NCBI GenBank assembly: GCA_947846985.1
Contig: CANTUZ010000011.1
Coordinates: 31,677,589 to 31,741,588 of the forward strand
Direction of reading: 5' to 3'
DNA length: 64,000 nucleotides
Source: Fratercula arctica
Lineage: Eukaryota > Chordata > Aves > Charadriiformes > Alcidae
Positions within the stretch are counted from its first letter, which is position 1; every line of letters begins with the position of its first letter. Below are positions 1-14,600 of this stretch, in pieces. Position numbers and translations under genes: made by a program. Below the pieces are notes generated by a model, which searched no databases, was not told where the DNA came from, and saw only the letters and a list, made by a program, of their open reading frames with translations.

Positions 1-1859
1 CTCTCTTTTTCTCTCTCTCAAAAAAGGCCTCGATGTTGTTATAACCACCACTGCAGTTGGTAGAAACACTGTGCTTGCCAAGATTCATTAGTTAATATTT
101 TTCAGCCTGGCATTTAGAAAATGTAAATTGCTACACAACTGTGATTAGTTTCAGCATGTGAAATAATCTATTGCCTGATGGCTACTATTGTCCGATTGCA
201 TGATTTTATGGCAATACTATGGTATTTATATATCCCATTTAATATTCTTCTGAAGATCGCATCCAGTTTATGTTTACTTCCAGTAATTCAGTGGTGTATT
301 TTTGCTCCCATTTAGCAGCCATATGGTTTGGTGCTACAGCTGCATTATAATCTGGATTCTTTTACTTATAAACATCTACATTATGATAGAAAAAATCCAA
401 ATATTTCTACAGATACTTAGCAAAATTTAACGATAAATAAATAGATGTGACATTTACTGTATTCAGAGTGAAAGATCTTTGGCAGCTAAAACCTCTAAGC
501 TGTCACATATGCTTTTCTTAGCAAAGGGTAGGAAGATCTGTATGTGTAAATGAGGTTCTAGTTTGGCAAGAATTTTATAGATCCCTGACAATCAGATTTC
601 TCTCCTTCTGATGGCAGTTAATATTGACCACATCATTACTTCTCTACTCTTATTTTATGAGGCAATGCTCTAAGGTAGCTTTTTGCGTCTACCGACATTC
701 TCAGATTTCAATCAGCTCTCTTCTATTTTATTTACAAGAGCCAATTGCTAAAGATACGTTTGCAATCTGATCACCTCCCAGTATAGTAATGCTACTTTAA
801 TTAACCACATGCTCATTTACTGGATAATACAGATTTCAAAACATTTGACAAGTGTATGCTCATCTTAGCAAAAAGCTGCAGTGTGCAGAAATACTGGCAC
901 TTTATTTAAGTGATAACATTTATACTATATAATATTGAGAACATCATAATCTCATAACAACATTTGTATTAATATTTTTGCAGCCAAGAAACTTGAATGG
1001 AATGATCGATAGGAACAGCAGTCAATAGTGAGAGCCTGTAGAACAATCTTTCCTCTCCTGAAAAGTAACCCATACGTCCTAGATTTCCTTAAAAATAACT
1101 GGTGCTATGATAGCAATTTCACATACTTGCACAGGAAAAGTTCCCTAGTTATCATTTGGTTTTTTTCTTGAGTAGTTTAGCTCAACTGAGACCAACCAAG
1201 ATCAAGGATTCACTGCAGCAGACCAGAGTGTCCAATTTAGTTTTGCAGAAGGCAGAATTTAATTTTAATTGTGATCTGTGAGCCAAAAAATACATTAGAG
1301 ATAACGTGCTCTCCGGTCCATTGAATTCCCACCAATTTCAAGGATGGGTCTGCACCAGAGATCCATGGCAAAATATGGTTAGTTTTCTTTTTATCATCAT
1401 CACTGCATGGTGGCAGTATGTCTCCACCTTTACAGCCACTGCTAATTCACTTCTCTCTTGTTCACTGTCCTTTATTGTTTCTCCTCCCTTTTTCCTCTTC
1501 TGCGTTTTCACTTCCGATTCTCTCCAGAACCCTTAACCCAGTGCAGTTTCTTGCCCTATTTGATATCATGGGCAACAATTAATTATTAAATAAATTAAAT
1601 AGGAAATACTGTTGACATATGAGCTCACTGGGTGAGAGGAAGCTTGTGTTGCCGAAGCTGCCCATAAACTCAGGAAAACCATGTTGGAGCAAATGTAATT
1701 GTTTCATATTAGGAAGATTAAAATCAGAGCTACAAACGTTAGGAACTCAAAAAAAATCACTGATGATTTCCAGCTTTCAAACTGCTGGGATAACATGGTC
1801 CTACTGACCATGCAAGACCTGGCAGCTCCCGGGCAGAAGCCAGGTGGAAGCCACCCCTT

Positions 1860-1892
1860 GAGGGGACAGGCACAGCCCCGAGGGGACAGGCA
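1860..1892. repeat. Two-copy GC-rich tandem repeat
   Basis: GAGGGGACAGGCA occurs at 1860-1872 and again at 1880-1892, a 20-base period, within a GC-rich patch of about 150 bases (1815-1960) in otherwise AT-rich intron. Confidence 0.85.
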
Positions 1893-4879
1893 GCCCACAG
1901 CCGGGCAGGACACGGCTGCTCCCCGGCTGCACGCCTGTCTTGTCCCCTGCTGGTAACCACAAGAAAGCAGCTGTATGTAAGATACAGTTTTTTACACTAA
2001 CCAATGGAACAGAAAAGTGCTCAAGCAATTGGGACCCGTATTTTTTTATTCATGACCTCCAACTCCAAACTCCCAGCCAGGAACACAAATTTCTTTAGCT
2101 GGGATATATATATTCATGCTTAGCCACGGGCAGCTTGTCAGACCTCCGGTAAAATATATACTAATATACTCAGCACTCTTGAATGATATCTGCTCTGACG
2201 TTACCTGAAGATGGCTGTGACCTTTTCTAAGAAAACCAACAGATGTAGCTAGATGCACAGAATGTGCTTTTCCTTGCAGTATTGTCAGTCCAAAGGCTTT
2301 GGTTAAGCCTTCTTTCCATCCTCAAGACAAATGGACTTCAATGACTATAATTCTTTTAGTCGATTGAAGAGATTAATGGAATCCTATAATGGCTAATTAG
2401 GAGCTCTCATAGTTCTTCTGCACATATTCCCTTTTGCACCATATACTCTTTCCCATCCAAAAGCCAGAGTGACATTTGATATTGTCAGTATGATGCTTAC
2501 ATTTTGCAAGACCTATACATTATTCAAAGAGAAGAGGGAAATGTTTTAACAACATACCTTCACCTCTAACACCGCAGATATAATTACAGTTCTGACTAGC
2601 TTGGGTTTCACCATCTGTTTTATCAGTGTCAATAAAGTGATTCTGAATTTATGTCACTACAAAATATGAGCTGAATCTGGAACCATACTGATGTACTTAC
2701 CCTTTGTGTTATGCAGAGAAAGAAGTAATCTTAGATGGACAGAGGCAAAAGTCTTTAAAACAATTATGTGTATATATATTTATTATTATAAATAATAAAA
2801 CTGACAAGAATATTTTTTATAATCAGACACTACTCGAGCTAACAGGTGGGGGTATGTTTAATTACTATGCTAAGTATTTAACACTTTGGTGGAGTTCCCA
2901 TCTTCATTTATTGGTCCAAGACAAGCGCCTGAGACACGTATCAAAAACACGAAACCGAAGGGGACCACTGTGCAGCTTATTTCCTGCCGCAAAGGGAGAA
3001 TGCCAAGAAGAAAGTTGAGTTTGTTTAAAAAAAACAATAGAAGAGGAAAACCTTCACTTACACCTCATTTTCTAGGAAACGGCAATTGACAATGCAGAAT
3101 ACTTAATACGTTCCTTTAGAAGACAGCCACCTTCAAAAGAAGCCTGAAGTGTATAGGAACAATAAAGTTCAAAGAGGGTTACATTTTAAATTTGGATAAT
3201 TAGTAATCCTACCAGGAAGGATTTTCCCCTATCTCACACTTAATAAGCTGCCTTTGTAATGTTAAAGCAATAGGGGCCAATTTCAAATATAAAATGGGAT
3301 ATCGTATCAGAGATGGCATTTCCACATAATAGGATCTCAGATTCATTTTGATTCATTTACAGCCTGAGAGCTCACTGGATAGTTTAGTGGCATTGGATTG
3401 GAATAGATGGTTTTGGGTCAGGAATTAATCCAGAAGGTCAAAAGCAAAGTGCTTCCTCATATTACCCTTGTCTAGTTTGGATCTTTGGTGCTTCTGAAGA
3501 CCAGATGTCTGACGCATGTGAAGAAGTCTTGGTAAGAAGATTCTCCTACTTCTTTCATTCTGTTTGTAAATGCTGTCTGTTTTTCAGCCCTTATGCTACC
3601 CAGCATACTAAATCCAATATACTCCCTGTATCTTCTGCCTTACTTTTAACGTGAAAGCTTATTCCATTTGTTTGTTAGTCACTGCACTTCAGTCTCTCAT
3701 TTGCAAAGCCACCTGGATTCACGTGCCATAGCTCTCATGTGGTTTGGCCCATCTGCTCCAACAGCAGCCACTTACTGCACTGCTCAGCAACCCTGTGCCA
3801 TCCCTTGCGTCTCAGAAGCACCTCCATCAATTCTCAGCGTGCTCTTCACAGCTGGCTTCAGCCAAAGGACAAGGGGATTCTCCCACTCCCCTCTCCCCGC
3901 CTGCAGGGCCGAGCAGTGAACTGAATCCCTCTGCTGATCTGACTGATGACTATAAGAAAGGATTAATTGATTTGTGGGGAAGGGGAAGAAGGATTAGTTG
4001 TCAGTGGGGTAGATGGGTTGATCCTACTCATTACCGTGACAAACAGTGAAGTGACAGGGAAACTGCCCTTTCTGAAGGCCGCACAAACCTAACCTGGCTT
4101 ATGAAAATCATGAAACCAGGGACATTGTTAGTGACATTAATCCTGGAGAATCCACTCTCAATAGAGTAGCCTCACAGTTCTCATCTTCTGCAAAAAGGTT
4201 TTCCCAGCTGGAAAGAAGTGTCTACCAGTAGGCTCATAGTAGGACTGGATTTGACCTTTTAACTCACTGAGAAATAAGATATCTGACAAAAGTTTTCCCA
4301 TATCCATAGGAAACAAGTACCTTCCTGTTCCCAGCAGCACTTAACCCTGGGATGTCGATTCATCTTCCACCCTCTCATTCTCCATTGCTGGAGAGAACAT
4401 TGAATGCAATCCCAGGACTTTTTTTCTATATTTCTTCTTTTGTTAACCACATTCAGTGGGGTTCATGGGTTTTTATTTTTTACAAAGAGGGATGGAAAAT
4501 TTCTGCAAGCAGCTGGAATGCCCAGCATCAATATTTAGGATGCATATTACTTAAAACTGAGTCTAACAGCCATTCTATAAGCTACAATTCGTATCAGAGT
4601 GAAGGCTGTAGAGCTATAGGAAAAGCTCGCCTTCGCATGCAGCACTGCAGCGGAACCATGTGGAGAGTGATTCCAACAGATTCATTTCCACAACGAGCAA
4701 TGGGGCACTTGTAACACGGATTTCAATAGGATCTGCGCAGCTGTACCACGCAATATGAGTGTGCGCACAACTCAGTGCTAAATGGGGATGGAAAGCCCAC
4801 ATATGTCTGTATTTGGTCTGTCTCTAGAAGAGTGGTTGATCATAAAGAATACTGCAAGGATTGATAGCACATCCTTGGG

Positions 4880-5130
4880 TAAAATTCTGCCCCAGTAGAG
4901 ATTATGGAAAAACTCCTATCAATTCCACTAAGGTCGGGTGTTCACCTCTACAGAGAAGCTTAGACAAAAATCTCTAAACCTACAGATTGAGCATACACTC
5001 CGAAGTGCACGCACTAATAGGGGTCGGAAACTTCACACGCAGCTCAAATTTTGGCCCTGATTGAATTTGAAATGTTTGAGCAGGACATTCCACAGCCAGA
5101 TCCTGCCCTAACTTATGCTGATACTGGACT
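4880..5130. repeat. Possible decayed sauropsid repeat
   Basis: Phrases such as GGGTAAAATTCTGCCCCAGT, then AACTCCTATCAATTCCACTA and ATTTTGGCCCTGATTG, are typical of old CR1-associated repeats, in which short stretches around 'TCAATGGGAG' and 'TTTGGCCC' recur. Limits and family are uncertain. Confidence 0.3.
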
Positions 5131-8100
5131 CCACGAGTAATTCCACACATAAAAATGGGCGATGCCCAGTTTTATTCAAACCATTTTAGATTTAACGCAT
5201 TTGAATTATACACATTTATATAGTCAGAGCCTTTAATTCTGCAGTATACTGGCTTTCCTAACTATTTCAAATAAGAATGCAACTGAAGCCATTGTGTTTC
5301 ATTTGGAATAATTAATTTTTCTGACTGATCACATTGCTTGGTATATAAAAAATGGCCAGAAATATAAGAACAGTTTTATTTGTGCAACATGAGTATCAAT
5401 TAATTTATAGTAAAACAAAGTCATTAAAAAACCCTTAATATTGAGGTGTTTGCTTTCTGTGGAGATCATGTCTGCGTAAATACTAAAAAGGCAATACTGT
5501 AGGTTTCTTTCTAGGAGCTCAAACTACCTGCTGAAGCCCTTTAAGGCTGGCATCCTCCTGAAGTCACTGACCTCAGTAATTACGACAAATTACAAATTAA
5601 AATAAATTAAGATAAATAATAAACTACTAAGAGTTGATTATTGGTGACCTATTCCTCATTAATGCTCACATTTTTGTAATCATGTGCTTATGAAGTACTG
5701 TTTTTAATTAAAAAAAACCTTTCAGTATGAAAAGGCATGGAAAACACTTTGAATACATTTGAAAGTCCTGGATAGGTGGGCATGTTGAGAGAAAACCACA
5801 GAAGTCCTTCCAGCAAGATAATTGCTATCTATCTGTTATAATCAAGTCAAATAAACACAAGGGCAGGTTTCTGATAAAGGGGAGACACATGAAAAAGCAG
5901 AATATGAAAAATCACCTGTGTAATATTGTAGCTACATTCATCTCTCTTGCTTCAAGATTTAATCTACTACAATGCTATTAGCCATGTGTCAGTCAGGAAT
6001 ATGAAGATGTTAATGATAAAATTTTATATGTGTCAAAATAAGAGCTCAGTTTAAATCTGCTTGTACAAATCTTAGACTAGGTTATCATTAATTATAAATG
6101 TAATAGCAATACACTTCTTCCCTTTAAGCAAAAAACCAATTTCAGTCCAAGAGAATGAAATAATGTGAATTTCCCCTTAGCATTAAACATTTCCCCCAGC
6201 CATTAAACATGATCTTATTTGGTATTGCCTGCTAAGGAACACAATTTTCATCTCACACATTTCTATCCTCAGGTCCCAGTCATGCCATCAATTACATACA
6301 TTGAAGCACGTGAAGGTTCAACTTCAGGGCTCTCCACAGCCCAGTGTGATGGCTCTCAGAACAGGATCTGTCCACATTTCACATAGTCACCATGAAAACA
6401 TGTATTCAGGTGATTTAGCCAACTCCTGAAGCTTCCATTCTGAGTATCATGATTAGATATCAAACCATAAATTCTTTAGCATGCTGCAGAAGCAGGGTTG
6501 GTAGTAGATAAAAAAGGAAAGTGGATGTTCCTTAAAATACCTTGATATTTTCTTGGATTCAGAGGACGGCTGTGTTTGCAATATTGCATTCACGAATTTA
6601 ATTGAAGCTGAAGATAGGTACAATTCACAATATGGTGCTGGAACATAAATCCGCAGGGAGCAGAAAGTGGAAATAAAGTCTTAAACAGCTGAAGAGCACT
6701 ACCTCTGTGCTCAGTGAAGAGCTTCATGCCCTTGAGAAATAAGTTGTCAGAAGTGCAGGAACTGAGCTTGTTAAAAACTATCAAATCTAACCTCTGGTGT
6801 TCATCAGGAAAGGTTCAAGGCAACCATTGTTATTGAAGGAATAAGGAAGAAGATTTCAAAATTCTGCAGAGATTTAACAGAAGCTAAGAGTTAGTAAGAT
6901 GGACACTTGATGGGGCTCCTTCTCGTAACTATGAGAAGACAGAGGGAAATGAAGGAGGGTCATGGCTGCACTGGCCTTCACACCCTCGCATGACTGCATG
7001 AGGTGGTCATGACACCTTTTCACTACAACGTACTTGGCTACTCCGCTATGTCCTGAGCTCACGCACCCACACTGAGTCATTCTGGAAGAAGCATGAGAAT
7101 GTTTCTCCATCAGATTCTGCCGCAAGTTGGTTTAAATACACTAATAATAAATTCCAGTACTAGTTAAAAAATTAATTTACTGCCATTTAAACCTAAAACT
7201 ACACACACCTTGATCCAAGAACTGGGAAGTGCTCCTTAGTCTTGTAGTCTAGACACAGCTGAAACGACTGGCATCACATCTGAGACATTTTACTTATACT
7301 AAAAATGGTGAAAGACATCTGGAATAATACGCTACATGAATCAGCCGCATTGGCCAGCCATTGTGTTCTTTATGAGCTGTGTTTCTCTGGACTTTGGTCA
7401 AGACTACACAGAATTTTGAGTTTTGCCATAGGTTCAAGCCTCAACTGTCTCTGTGCTGATCTCACAAGTCCTGCTGACATCAGTGCCACGTTGTCCATTG
7501 TGCCCACGGGCTGGGCAAGGAACCAGTAAAGCCACAGCAAGATGCAGAACAACGCACCCCCCGAGAGCAGGAAAGCTCTGAAACAAAGGAAAAGAGGAGG
7601 AGGGTAGAAGTGGAATATGTGCTACTTCCACTATTTGATATCATCTCAGCTGCACAGAGGTGCACTTTGGCATTGCTGTTGTGGAGCAGGTCTTGTGATA
7701 AGAAGAAAGGAAAACTGATAAGCGATGCATTTTGTTTTGCAGTGCTGCAAAACATACAGGTCTGCAGCTACGATGCTGCTGTTATTCTTACTGATCCAAC
7801 TCTACCAAAAAGGATCAAGTCCACAAATGTTTAAGGAGATACTGACCCAGTTATGGAAAAAAAACCAAACCCAAACAGGAACAGGAGCTGGTTTGCTGTC
7901 AAAGAGATCTTGCCAAGACCAAATGATATAGTGAAGAGATCCAGACAAAGATGATATGGACGTGGCCAAAATTAACTGAGCGTGGAGGCAAAGAGAGAGG
8001 ATATGGAGAAATAATTTTGTTGGGCTGAATGGCAGGGGAGTTTCAGAAATTTGCCATTGATTACAGATGCATTACTGTCAAGCACAAGGCTTATGTGAGT

Positions 8101-9384
8101 TTAGATTTATACCTCAGTTGTAATATCCAGTGGGTGACTCAGTTAATGATATCTCCTTTGTCCTGTGTTTCTCTAGATCAAGCAGTGCAGATAATTATGA
8201 ATAATGATAATGATTTGGGTCTCAGAGCAAATTTGCACAGATAGGCACATGCCTATGGGTGATGTGGCTTCATGCACAATAATTAAGCACGTACGCCGTG
8301 GGAAGTGAAATAGAAAATGGGTAAAATCAATCCTTTACAAGAAGATTTTTTTAGATTTTGGACCTAAAAGTTGTACTGTGTGCCTATTGCAGGTAGCTGG
8401 CAGACTGAGTTTAGTGTTCATAGACCTGAGAAAACAGAGGGCTTGCCCAAACAAGAGCAGAATGTGGTGCAGAAATAAACACAAAAGCTACCTCTGAGCG
8501 TGCCGACACACCAGGGAGCAGAGTGGTAGCATGCAGAGACACCAGCGCCGCTTCTGGAACCTCTCGAGCTGCATCAGGACATCGCTGCGTCTGGCTCCCA
8601 GACACCTGGCAGAGCCACCCCACACCTGGGCCAGGACCAGCCAACCCAAACCGGCTCAGCTTCCTCCAACCGGCAGCTCACCACATGCTGTAGATGGGCC
8701 CTGGCAAATCTAAATGTCTTTAGACACATGGCTCTAAATTGCCATCAGTGCGGCTGCTTGCACATAATTGAGAGCAGAAGTTGGCCCATTGAATTGTAGG
8801 AGGTAGATGCATGGTTCCTTCTTTTGAAAGGACAGGGTTTCACAAGATAACAAGGTTACTTTGAAAAACTTGCTTCTGTGAAAACGCCACTTATATTTTG
8901 CTTCTAGGATCAACACGGCAAGTAAGACTTTCTCACACCCTCTGGCAGCTTCCGGAGGAAAAGTTCAGAGGCTTATCATTTCATCAGTTGCAGTCAGTTC
9001 AAGGAAGAATTTTGTCATTTAATGTTTTTAAGGCATTTCAGTGGGCTGCCTATGTGGGAGCAGCAGCTGATGTCAGAGAAGACTGTCATTTAGCAACAGG
9101 TATATGGGGGAAAAAAAGACCTCTTATACATCTCCAAAGAAGGAAAATGTTTAGGAGAGCTTCAAGATCTTTCTAGGCTGTATCTCCCATCTTTGGAGAA
9201 AGCCAACATAGAATTTATCTCTACTAGCTTTGACCCTCATTACAGACTCACTGTGCAGGTAATAGTTAATATACACAGAGAGAGGCACTTCCAGAGGGTG
9301 ATTCGGCTTTTGGTGGCCTGAATAGCTTTACTGTCAGTGCCAAGATCTTCAAGTTCATCAGTTCATTCTCTCTTAAGACCTTCT

Positions 9385-9480
9385 GGGCATGATTCAGGTT
9401 CAGATTAAGGTGCCTCCATTTATACGTCTGTATGCAGGTGTCTAAACATCCATTATATCCACAAAAATCTTGTCTTTAGA
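9385..9480. repeat. Possible decayed sauropsid repeat
   Basis: GATTCAGGTTCAGATTAAGG, then TGCCTCCATTTATACGTCTG and GCAGGTGTCTAAACATCC, resembles the 'AGGTGCCTAAATTTAGGCACC' type repeat motif of reptiles and birds. Low confidence. Confidence 0.28.
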
Positions 9481-11564
9481 TTGGGAATTCGAGGGCTGGA
9501 TCCACCTTTGCATCCAACTAGACTAAACCTCTGTCTAAGGCCCAGTTCTTCACGTGCCTTAGAGCTCATCAGCTGTCCCTGCAGATTTTTAACTACAAAG
9601 CTTCTCAAGGTGTCTTGCAGCACTTGCTTAGCAGGTGCCTTAATCTGCAGTGCCCATTACCAGGGGTGAGCAGCACTTTCTTAGCTTTACCGAGCCTGAG
9701 CAGACCAGAGTGTACACTGCAGTGATGGTAGCATCATGTCCGTCCCAAAGCTGCTGTGGTCCAACAGCTCGGCCTGCTCTAGTCATGGGAAGATGGCCCC
9801 AAAAGGCAATGTTCTTCTGTTCTCAGTCACTTGTTGTTTCATGCTAGAATGGCTGCTGGAGAAGCGTTAGTGCATGTGCTGGACTTATTGTACCTGCCAC
9901 CTGCACAGTTTTAATGGAACTTCCTCAGCCTATATTACAATTTATATGAATGCCATCCAGTCTTTAAAGGACCAACCATCAAAACATCCCCATGAAACAG
10001 GGAAGAACCACTGTCTCAACAACACAGACTGCAGCATGAAACGACAAAGCTTTCTTCTGGTTTCTTTATCTAAGAAAAAAGTGTCTCAATTACAGTAAAA
10101 TAGCTATACATTGGCCAAAGAGACTTCTCTCTGAGGGGAGAATTTCTCTCCTCCCCCTGCCTTTGCTTGTTATCCCCTGGATTAGCCCACCCTCCCCTTC
10201 CTCACGAGCTCTAAGGAGGCATCGCACGAGAGCAGGCATGGTGGGACCATTAAATTGCCTGCCAAAAGCAGTCCCAACAGGGAAGCACTCCTGATTTTAG
10301 AGTAGGAAGAATGAGGTTCTCCAGCTATTTAGGTTCTTTTGTGAAAACTCATCGCAGGTGGTCTAAGACTAAAACCTCCCATCTCCTGTTACCCTGCAGG
10401 AGAAGAAGGGTATCTCCTTGCTAAGGGAATGAGATGGCAAGGACACACACCTTAGTCTGCTGTAGAAAGGAGGGGAGATGACAGCATGGGTTTTTTTTTC
10501 ATTTTCAGCGGCACAGGATCAGACTGCAAGGCAAACTGCCTAATGTTTTCTGCAGCAATGTAATAGCTAACCTTTCATATTAGTTCCCATGGGTACTTTG
10601 AAAGACTTTCTAGAAAGCAGTTACACGTCTACTGAATAAAATCAAGGAAAATGTAACTGTATTCTTTCAGTGTTCTAGGACACGTGTTTCTTCAGTGTCT
10701 CAGAGATGGCTTTGATTGTTTTTTGGTAAAATGAATCTAATTAGCTGCAGATTGAATCCTAGACCAACAACACAAATTACAGAATACGACAAGGAAACTT
10801 AAAACACCTTGAAGCAACAAGTACAAGCATGTGACAGACTGAGGTCAATACAACATTTTCAGTATCTTAATTCTGCCTGTGAAACTGAGCAACATCAAAC
10901 ACGGCAGTGGCTGCAAAGGCCACTGTAATGCCAAGCTGCTCTCTGTCATCGTGGCTTAAAGGGAGCTGGATCCTGCTCTTAATAATTCCCAGGGGAAATG
11001 CCTCATGAAGCGAGTACAGTGCTACCTCTGCTTCCAGCTTCGCTCTTAGTATAGCTGAGAGGAGAATTTGACCTTTGGTAACTTGATTAATACCAAATTA
11101 ACAGATGGCTTCGGACTTGAGATTGTTTGCTTATCTTTGTGTCTTGCTTTTCTCCCCGAGAGCCAGCAGACCCCACCTCTGCACACGCCAAAAGTGGGGG
11201 GCAAGTCCCCCAGTCTCGAGAGAGCAGTGGGGCTGCATATCCCTTGTCCATAACCTGCCCTGATGGAGCAGCTGGTTTCACCCTGGATGCAACGCCTTAG
11301 CGTTTTTAAGAAGTGTTGCTCATGTTTTTGACATTTTACAAAGGTTATTCTGAAATTTCTATTAAAGTAATGTGGGAGAGGTGCCTATGGAAAATACAGC
11401 ATTGGCATTCAGAGCCTCATTGCAAAGCACCTTAAATTAAATGAAGCAGCACTGATACAACAAATTTCTACCAAACCCCCATGATTTATCACAAGCATAA
11501 CCTTCTTTATGTAATTAAAACAGACTCCAAATAGCGCAAACACAGGAGATTAAGCCCGTCTTAC

Positions 11565-11656
11565 CTGGAATAGGTATAATGGGAATACTTTCATTGGGGA
11601 CCACACGGGGGGAACTGCTGTCCTCCACATAGAAATGGGCAGTCTGAAAACACTTT
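11565..11656 (-). CDS. PTPRG: PTPRG exon: cytoplasmic juxtamembrane segment
   Basis: This 92-base exon encodes the first cytoplasmic residues after the membrane. The acceptor is CTTTTTCCTTTAACAG|A and the donor CCAG|GTAAGA. The first base completes the Arg codon of the transmembrane exon. The peptide is [18 protein letters not shown] followed by [12 protein letters not shown]. This matches the region between the membrane and the first phosphatase domain of PTPRG. It leaves in phase 1. The next exon should continue into the wedge and first catalytic domain; I saw nothing matching in 1-11564, so it probably lies beyond the left edge. Because it enters in phase 2 and leaves in phase 1, skipping this exon alone would break the frame. 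Confidence 0.94.
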
Positions 11657-14600
11657 CTGTTAAAGGAAAAAGAAGAAAAATAGATTCAGGGTGTGAAAAA
11701 CTACCCTCTGAAAAAATAGCTGAAAACTTTTGCACATGTTCTGCTTCTCTGTTCCTGTTCCATTTCTGCTCCATACTTCTAGACGTTATAGTTTTAAAAC
11801 ATCGATGCATCAAAACATATGTGCATTTTCTACAATTACAATCCTAATTCCGGATTCTGGTGTGCTCTAATTCTTTGACATCTGACATCCAGCCATCATA
11901 AATGCCTCTGTATAGTACTGCTACGTACCATTGAATATGAAATTGTACTCACAAAAGTCAGTGGTTGCAAAACAGGTTTCAAACGCATCATTCAGAAAGA
12001 AAATTTGCACACAAGAAACATATTCAGCATACAGTTCAAGCCAAAATCCACCTAAGACACTAGCATTTCCAGGGAAAACACACTACTGTAGAAGTTTCTG
12101 CTGTGTAACAGCCGACAGACAGTAATACCGCATCTGTAACTGCTGCATATCGTGATGTTCTGCTATGAAAGTTATCCTTCAAACATTACAGCTTTTTGTT
12201 TGTTTGTTTTTTAACGCTAAAGCCATATAACCCTCATCCCATCCTCCTCCTGCAAACTTGTATTACATATGCTGCTACAGAAAAATGCAATAGCCACTTA
12301 GCTTGGGCCCCAGGACTCATCTCTGAAAAGGCCTATAAAGAAAAGGAGAACTTAAATCCACCTCACTCTTTTTTACCTGTATTTAATGCAAAGCAGAGAG
12401 CACAAGCTGGTCATCACAGAAAAGGTACTGGGCAGAATAACATCAAGAGATCCGAGGAGACTCTGCATGGTGATGTTAACTGAGGCAGGGTTTTCCAACA
12501 CCAGCGTCACTGCTCATTGCTGACTTAATGAGCTGCTTGAGGCTGGAACTGAATATTTAATGAGTCTTGCTTGGTGTGAGCAGCTATTGTGGCAGGAGAA
12601 GGGTCTGCTCTCATCTGTCGGGGCGCTTAACAATAGCTTCCCATTGCAGAAAGATCCCCCTCATTGCAGCCCTTAATGAACTGCTCCTCAACACCTGGGC
12701 AAAGTTTGCAGGCGGCCTGGTGAGCGGTGCCTTTTGTCAAGTTGCCGCTTCCCTTGCTGAAACGTATTTGCACGTCGTGGCTTATAAGTTTGTGCCTTGC
12801 AGTCTGCTTCTCTGTAAGTCGGGCACTGTGCTCTCCACAGAGAGCCCACTCCGCAGAGCCGGCTTCGCTGACATTGTCAAAGCCATTTCTGCTCCCTTTG
12901 TTTTCAACATCCATACATGCCAGAGAGCAAAAAAGTCACTGAAAAATCAAACCACTCTCTTAGGCGAAACCAGAAACTGAAACAATCATGGGCACTCGCA
13001 TTCTATGTGTTTGCACTTCCTACCACACAGTCCCAGTGCTTTATAATGCAATCACATGCGATGGCAGCACCGGTACAACTTAAGACAATACAGAAGCAGA
13101 AGAGAGCGGATTTCACAGCATGGAGTAACTGTCTCGGAGCAGCTTTCTATTTTCAGGCATGATGTCTTGCATTGTGCTGAAGTTATTTATTTAGGGAGCA
13201 CGCTTTTGTTAAGAAACACCATAAGGTGAATTCACACACGAGGATGCAAGACGTGCAATAGTCTCACAGCATTTAAAAACATCGGCTGAACTCCCCCCAC
13301 CCTACTTGCTCCCCCTTCTCATTTTTTTTTTGGCAGCCTTTATTTTGGACAATGCACACCCTGGGGGCACACAGCAGAATAAATCAGTCACACATAAAGA
13401 CGAAACTATGAATATGAAACAGGCAAAATGTTCCTGATTTTGATGTATTTGGGGCTCTTTCCCTTGAGTCAATACTACAGAAATCCTTGAACGGCTTCTC
13501 CCGGTAATGAAGGCCTTAAGAAGGTGTTTGATAAAAAGACAGACCTTTACATAGGGATTTACAGGGTATTTTTAAGCTGATGATACTTAAGAAAAGCAAT
13601 TATTTTTTGTAATTTGTTATTTTATACTCTGAGAGGCTGTGATAGGCTGGCATTATGATTTTTTATGCAGCCATAAGAAAGCTTTTACTTAATAGCCTCA
13701 AAACGTGTAATTGTGTTGGATAATCACATTGCCTGATATTGTAAGGCCCACGATGGTGATAGCTGAATACCCAGTCCAGCATATCTCTGCTGAGCACAAT
13801 GTTGGAATAACAATGTATTAAATGAATATTTCACAGAGTAAAGTTTTCTGCAATCATTAATGTCATAAACAATTCTGAATTTTATTCCTGGAAGACTTTC
13901 TGTGGCTGTTCTAAAAAGGCAGTCACCATGGAATTTGACCAAAGGTTTTCTCAAGTCACAAACATCATGCTAAAATACATTCTTGTCTTATGTGTACACA
14001 TACATAATACAGCATATTCATTACTTTACAATACTGAATTCTGGCACACCAGGTGAAGGCATGCCTCTCAAACTCTTTTTTTTTTTCCCACTTGCTCATC
14101 ATTGCTGTAAATATTCCAAGGTTAGCCTCTACAGCTGAGCTCGCTATGCACAGGGCATCACATCCCTGTCCTGGTGACTTCCTCCATGTCGCGGGGGCTC
14201 CCGGTGACAGCAGAAGGCAGCACGGACAGGACTATGCAGGCTCAAAAGCAGGATAAAGTGGATTGATCTTTAAAAGACCTTTTACAATAGGTTCCACAAA
14301 ATGGCTGGACGACTTTTCCAGCAAGTTTTGCTTACGGGGTCCGTTTCCCACTCTTGCACCCCTCGGTCCACGCATCTCAGGGCACCAGGCAGATGCCTCC
14401 AGGCCCCCAGTTTGGATAATGTCCATTTTCCAGCCTGGGACTGACTGGGTGAGGAAATGCCTGCCCCCTAGAAGAGCCTTTTGCAAACTCATGTTCTAGT
14501 TTGTAGTAATAAATACTGATAGCTGGATCAAGGCTACTGAAAGGCATTTCAGACAAGTTAGTATCTGCCTTCTCCCCCACTTTAGGATGCTCCTTTCTCT

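Larger units (their letters stand above)
1..11564 (-). other. PTPRG: PTPRG intron downstream of the juxtamembrane exon (partial)
   Basis: Intron sequence open at the left window edge. No coding exon was recognised on either strand; open frames are short (at most about 120 codons) and resemble no known protein. Composition is mostly AT-rich, with a GC-rich patch near 1815-1960 that holds a short tandem repeat. Weak, decayed repeat-like stretches lie near 4880-5130 and 9385-9480. The part with the next PTPRG exons (phosphatase domains) is not here. Confidence 0.8.

Noticed and set aside
1..11564. Search for phosphatase-domain exons (first catalytic domain and the wedge before it)
   Set aside because: No peptide resembling the expected continuation or the HCSAGVGRTG signature was found on the minus strand; these exons probably lie to the left of the window.
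12567..12980. A 137-codon plus-strand open frame
   Set aside because: No domain, signal or similarity is recognisable; another open frame covers it on the opposite strand, as expected by chance in a balanced-composition stretch of intron.
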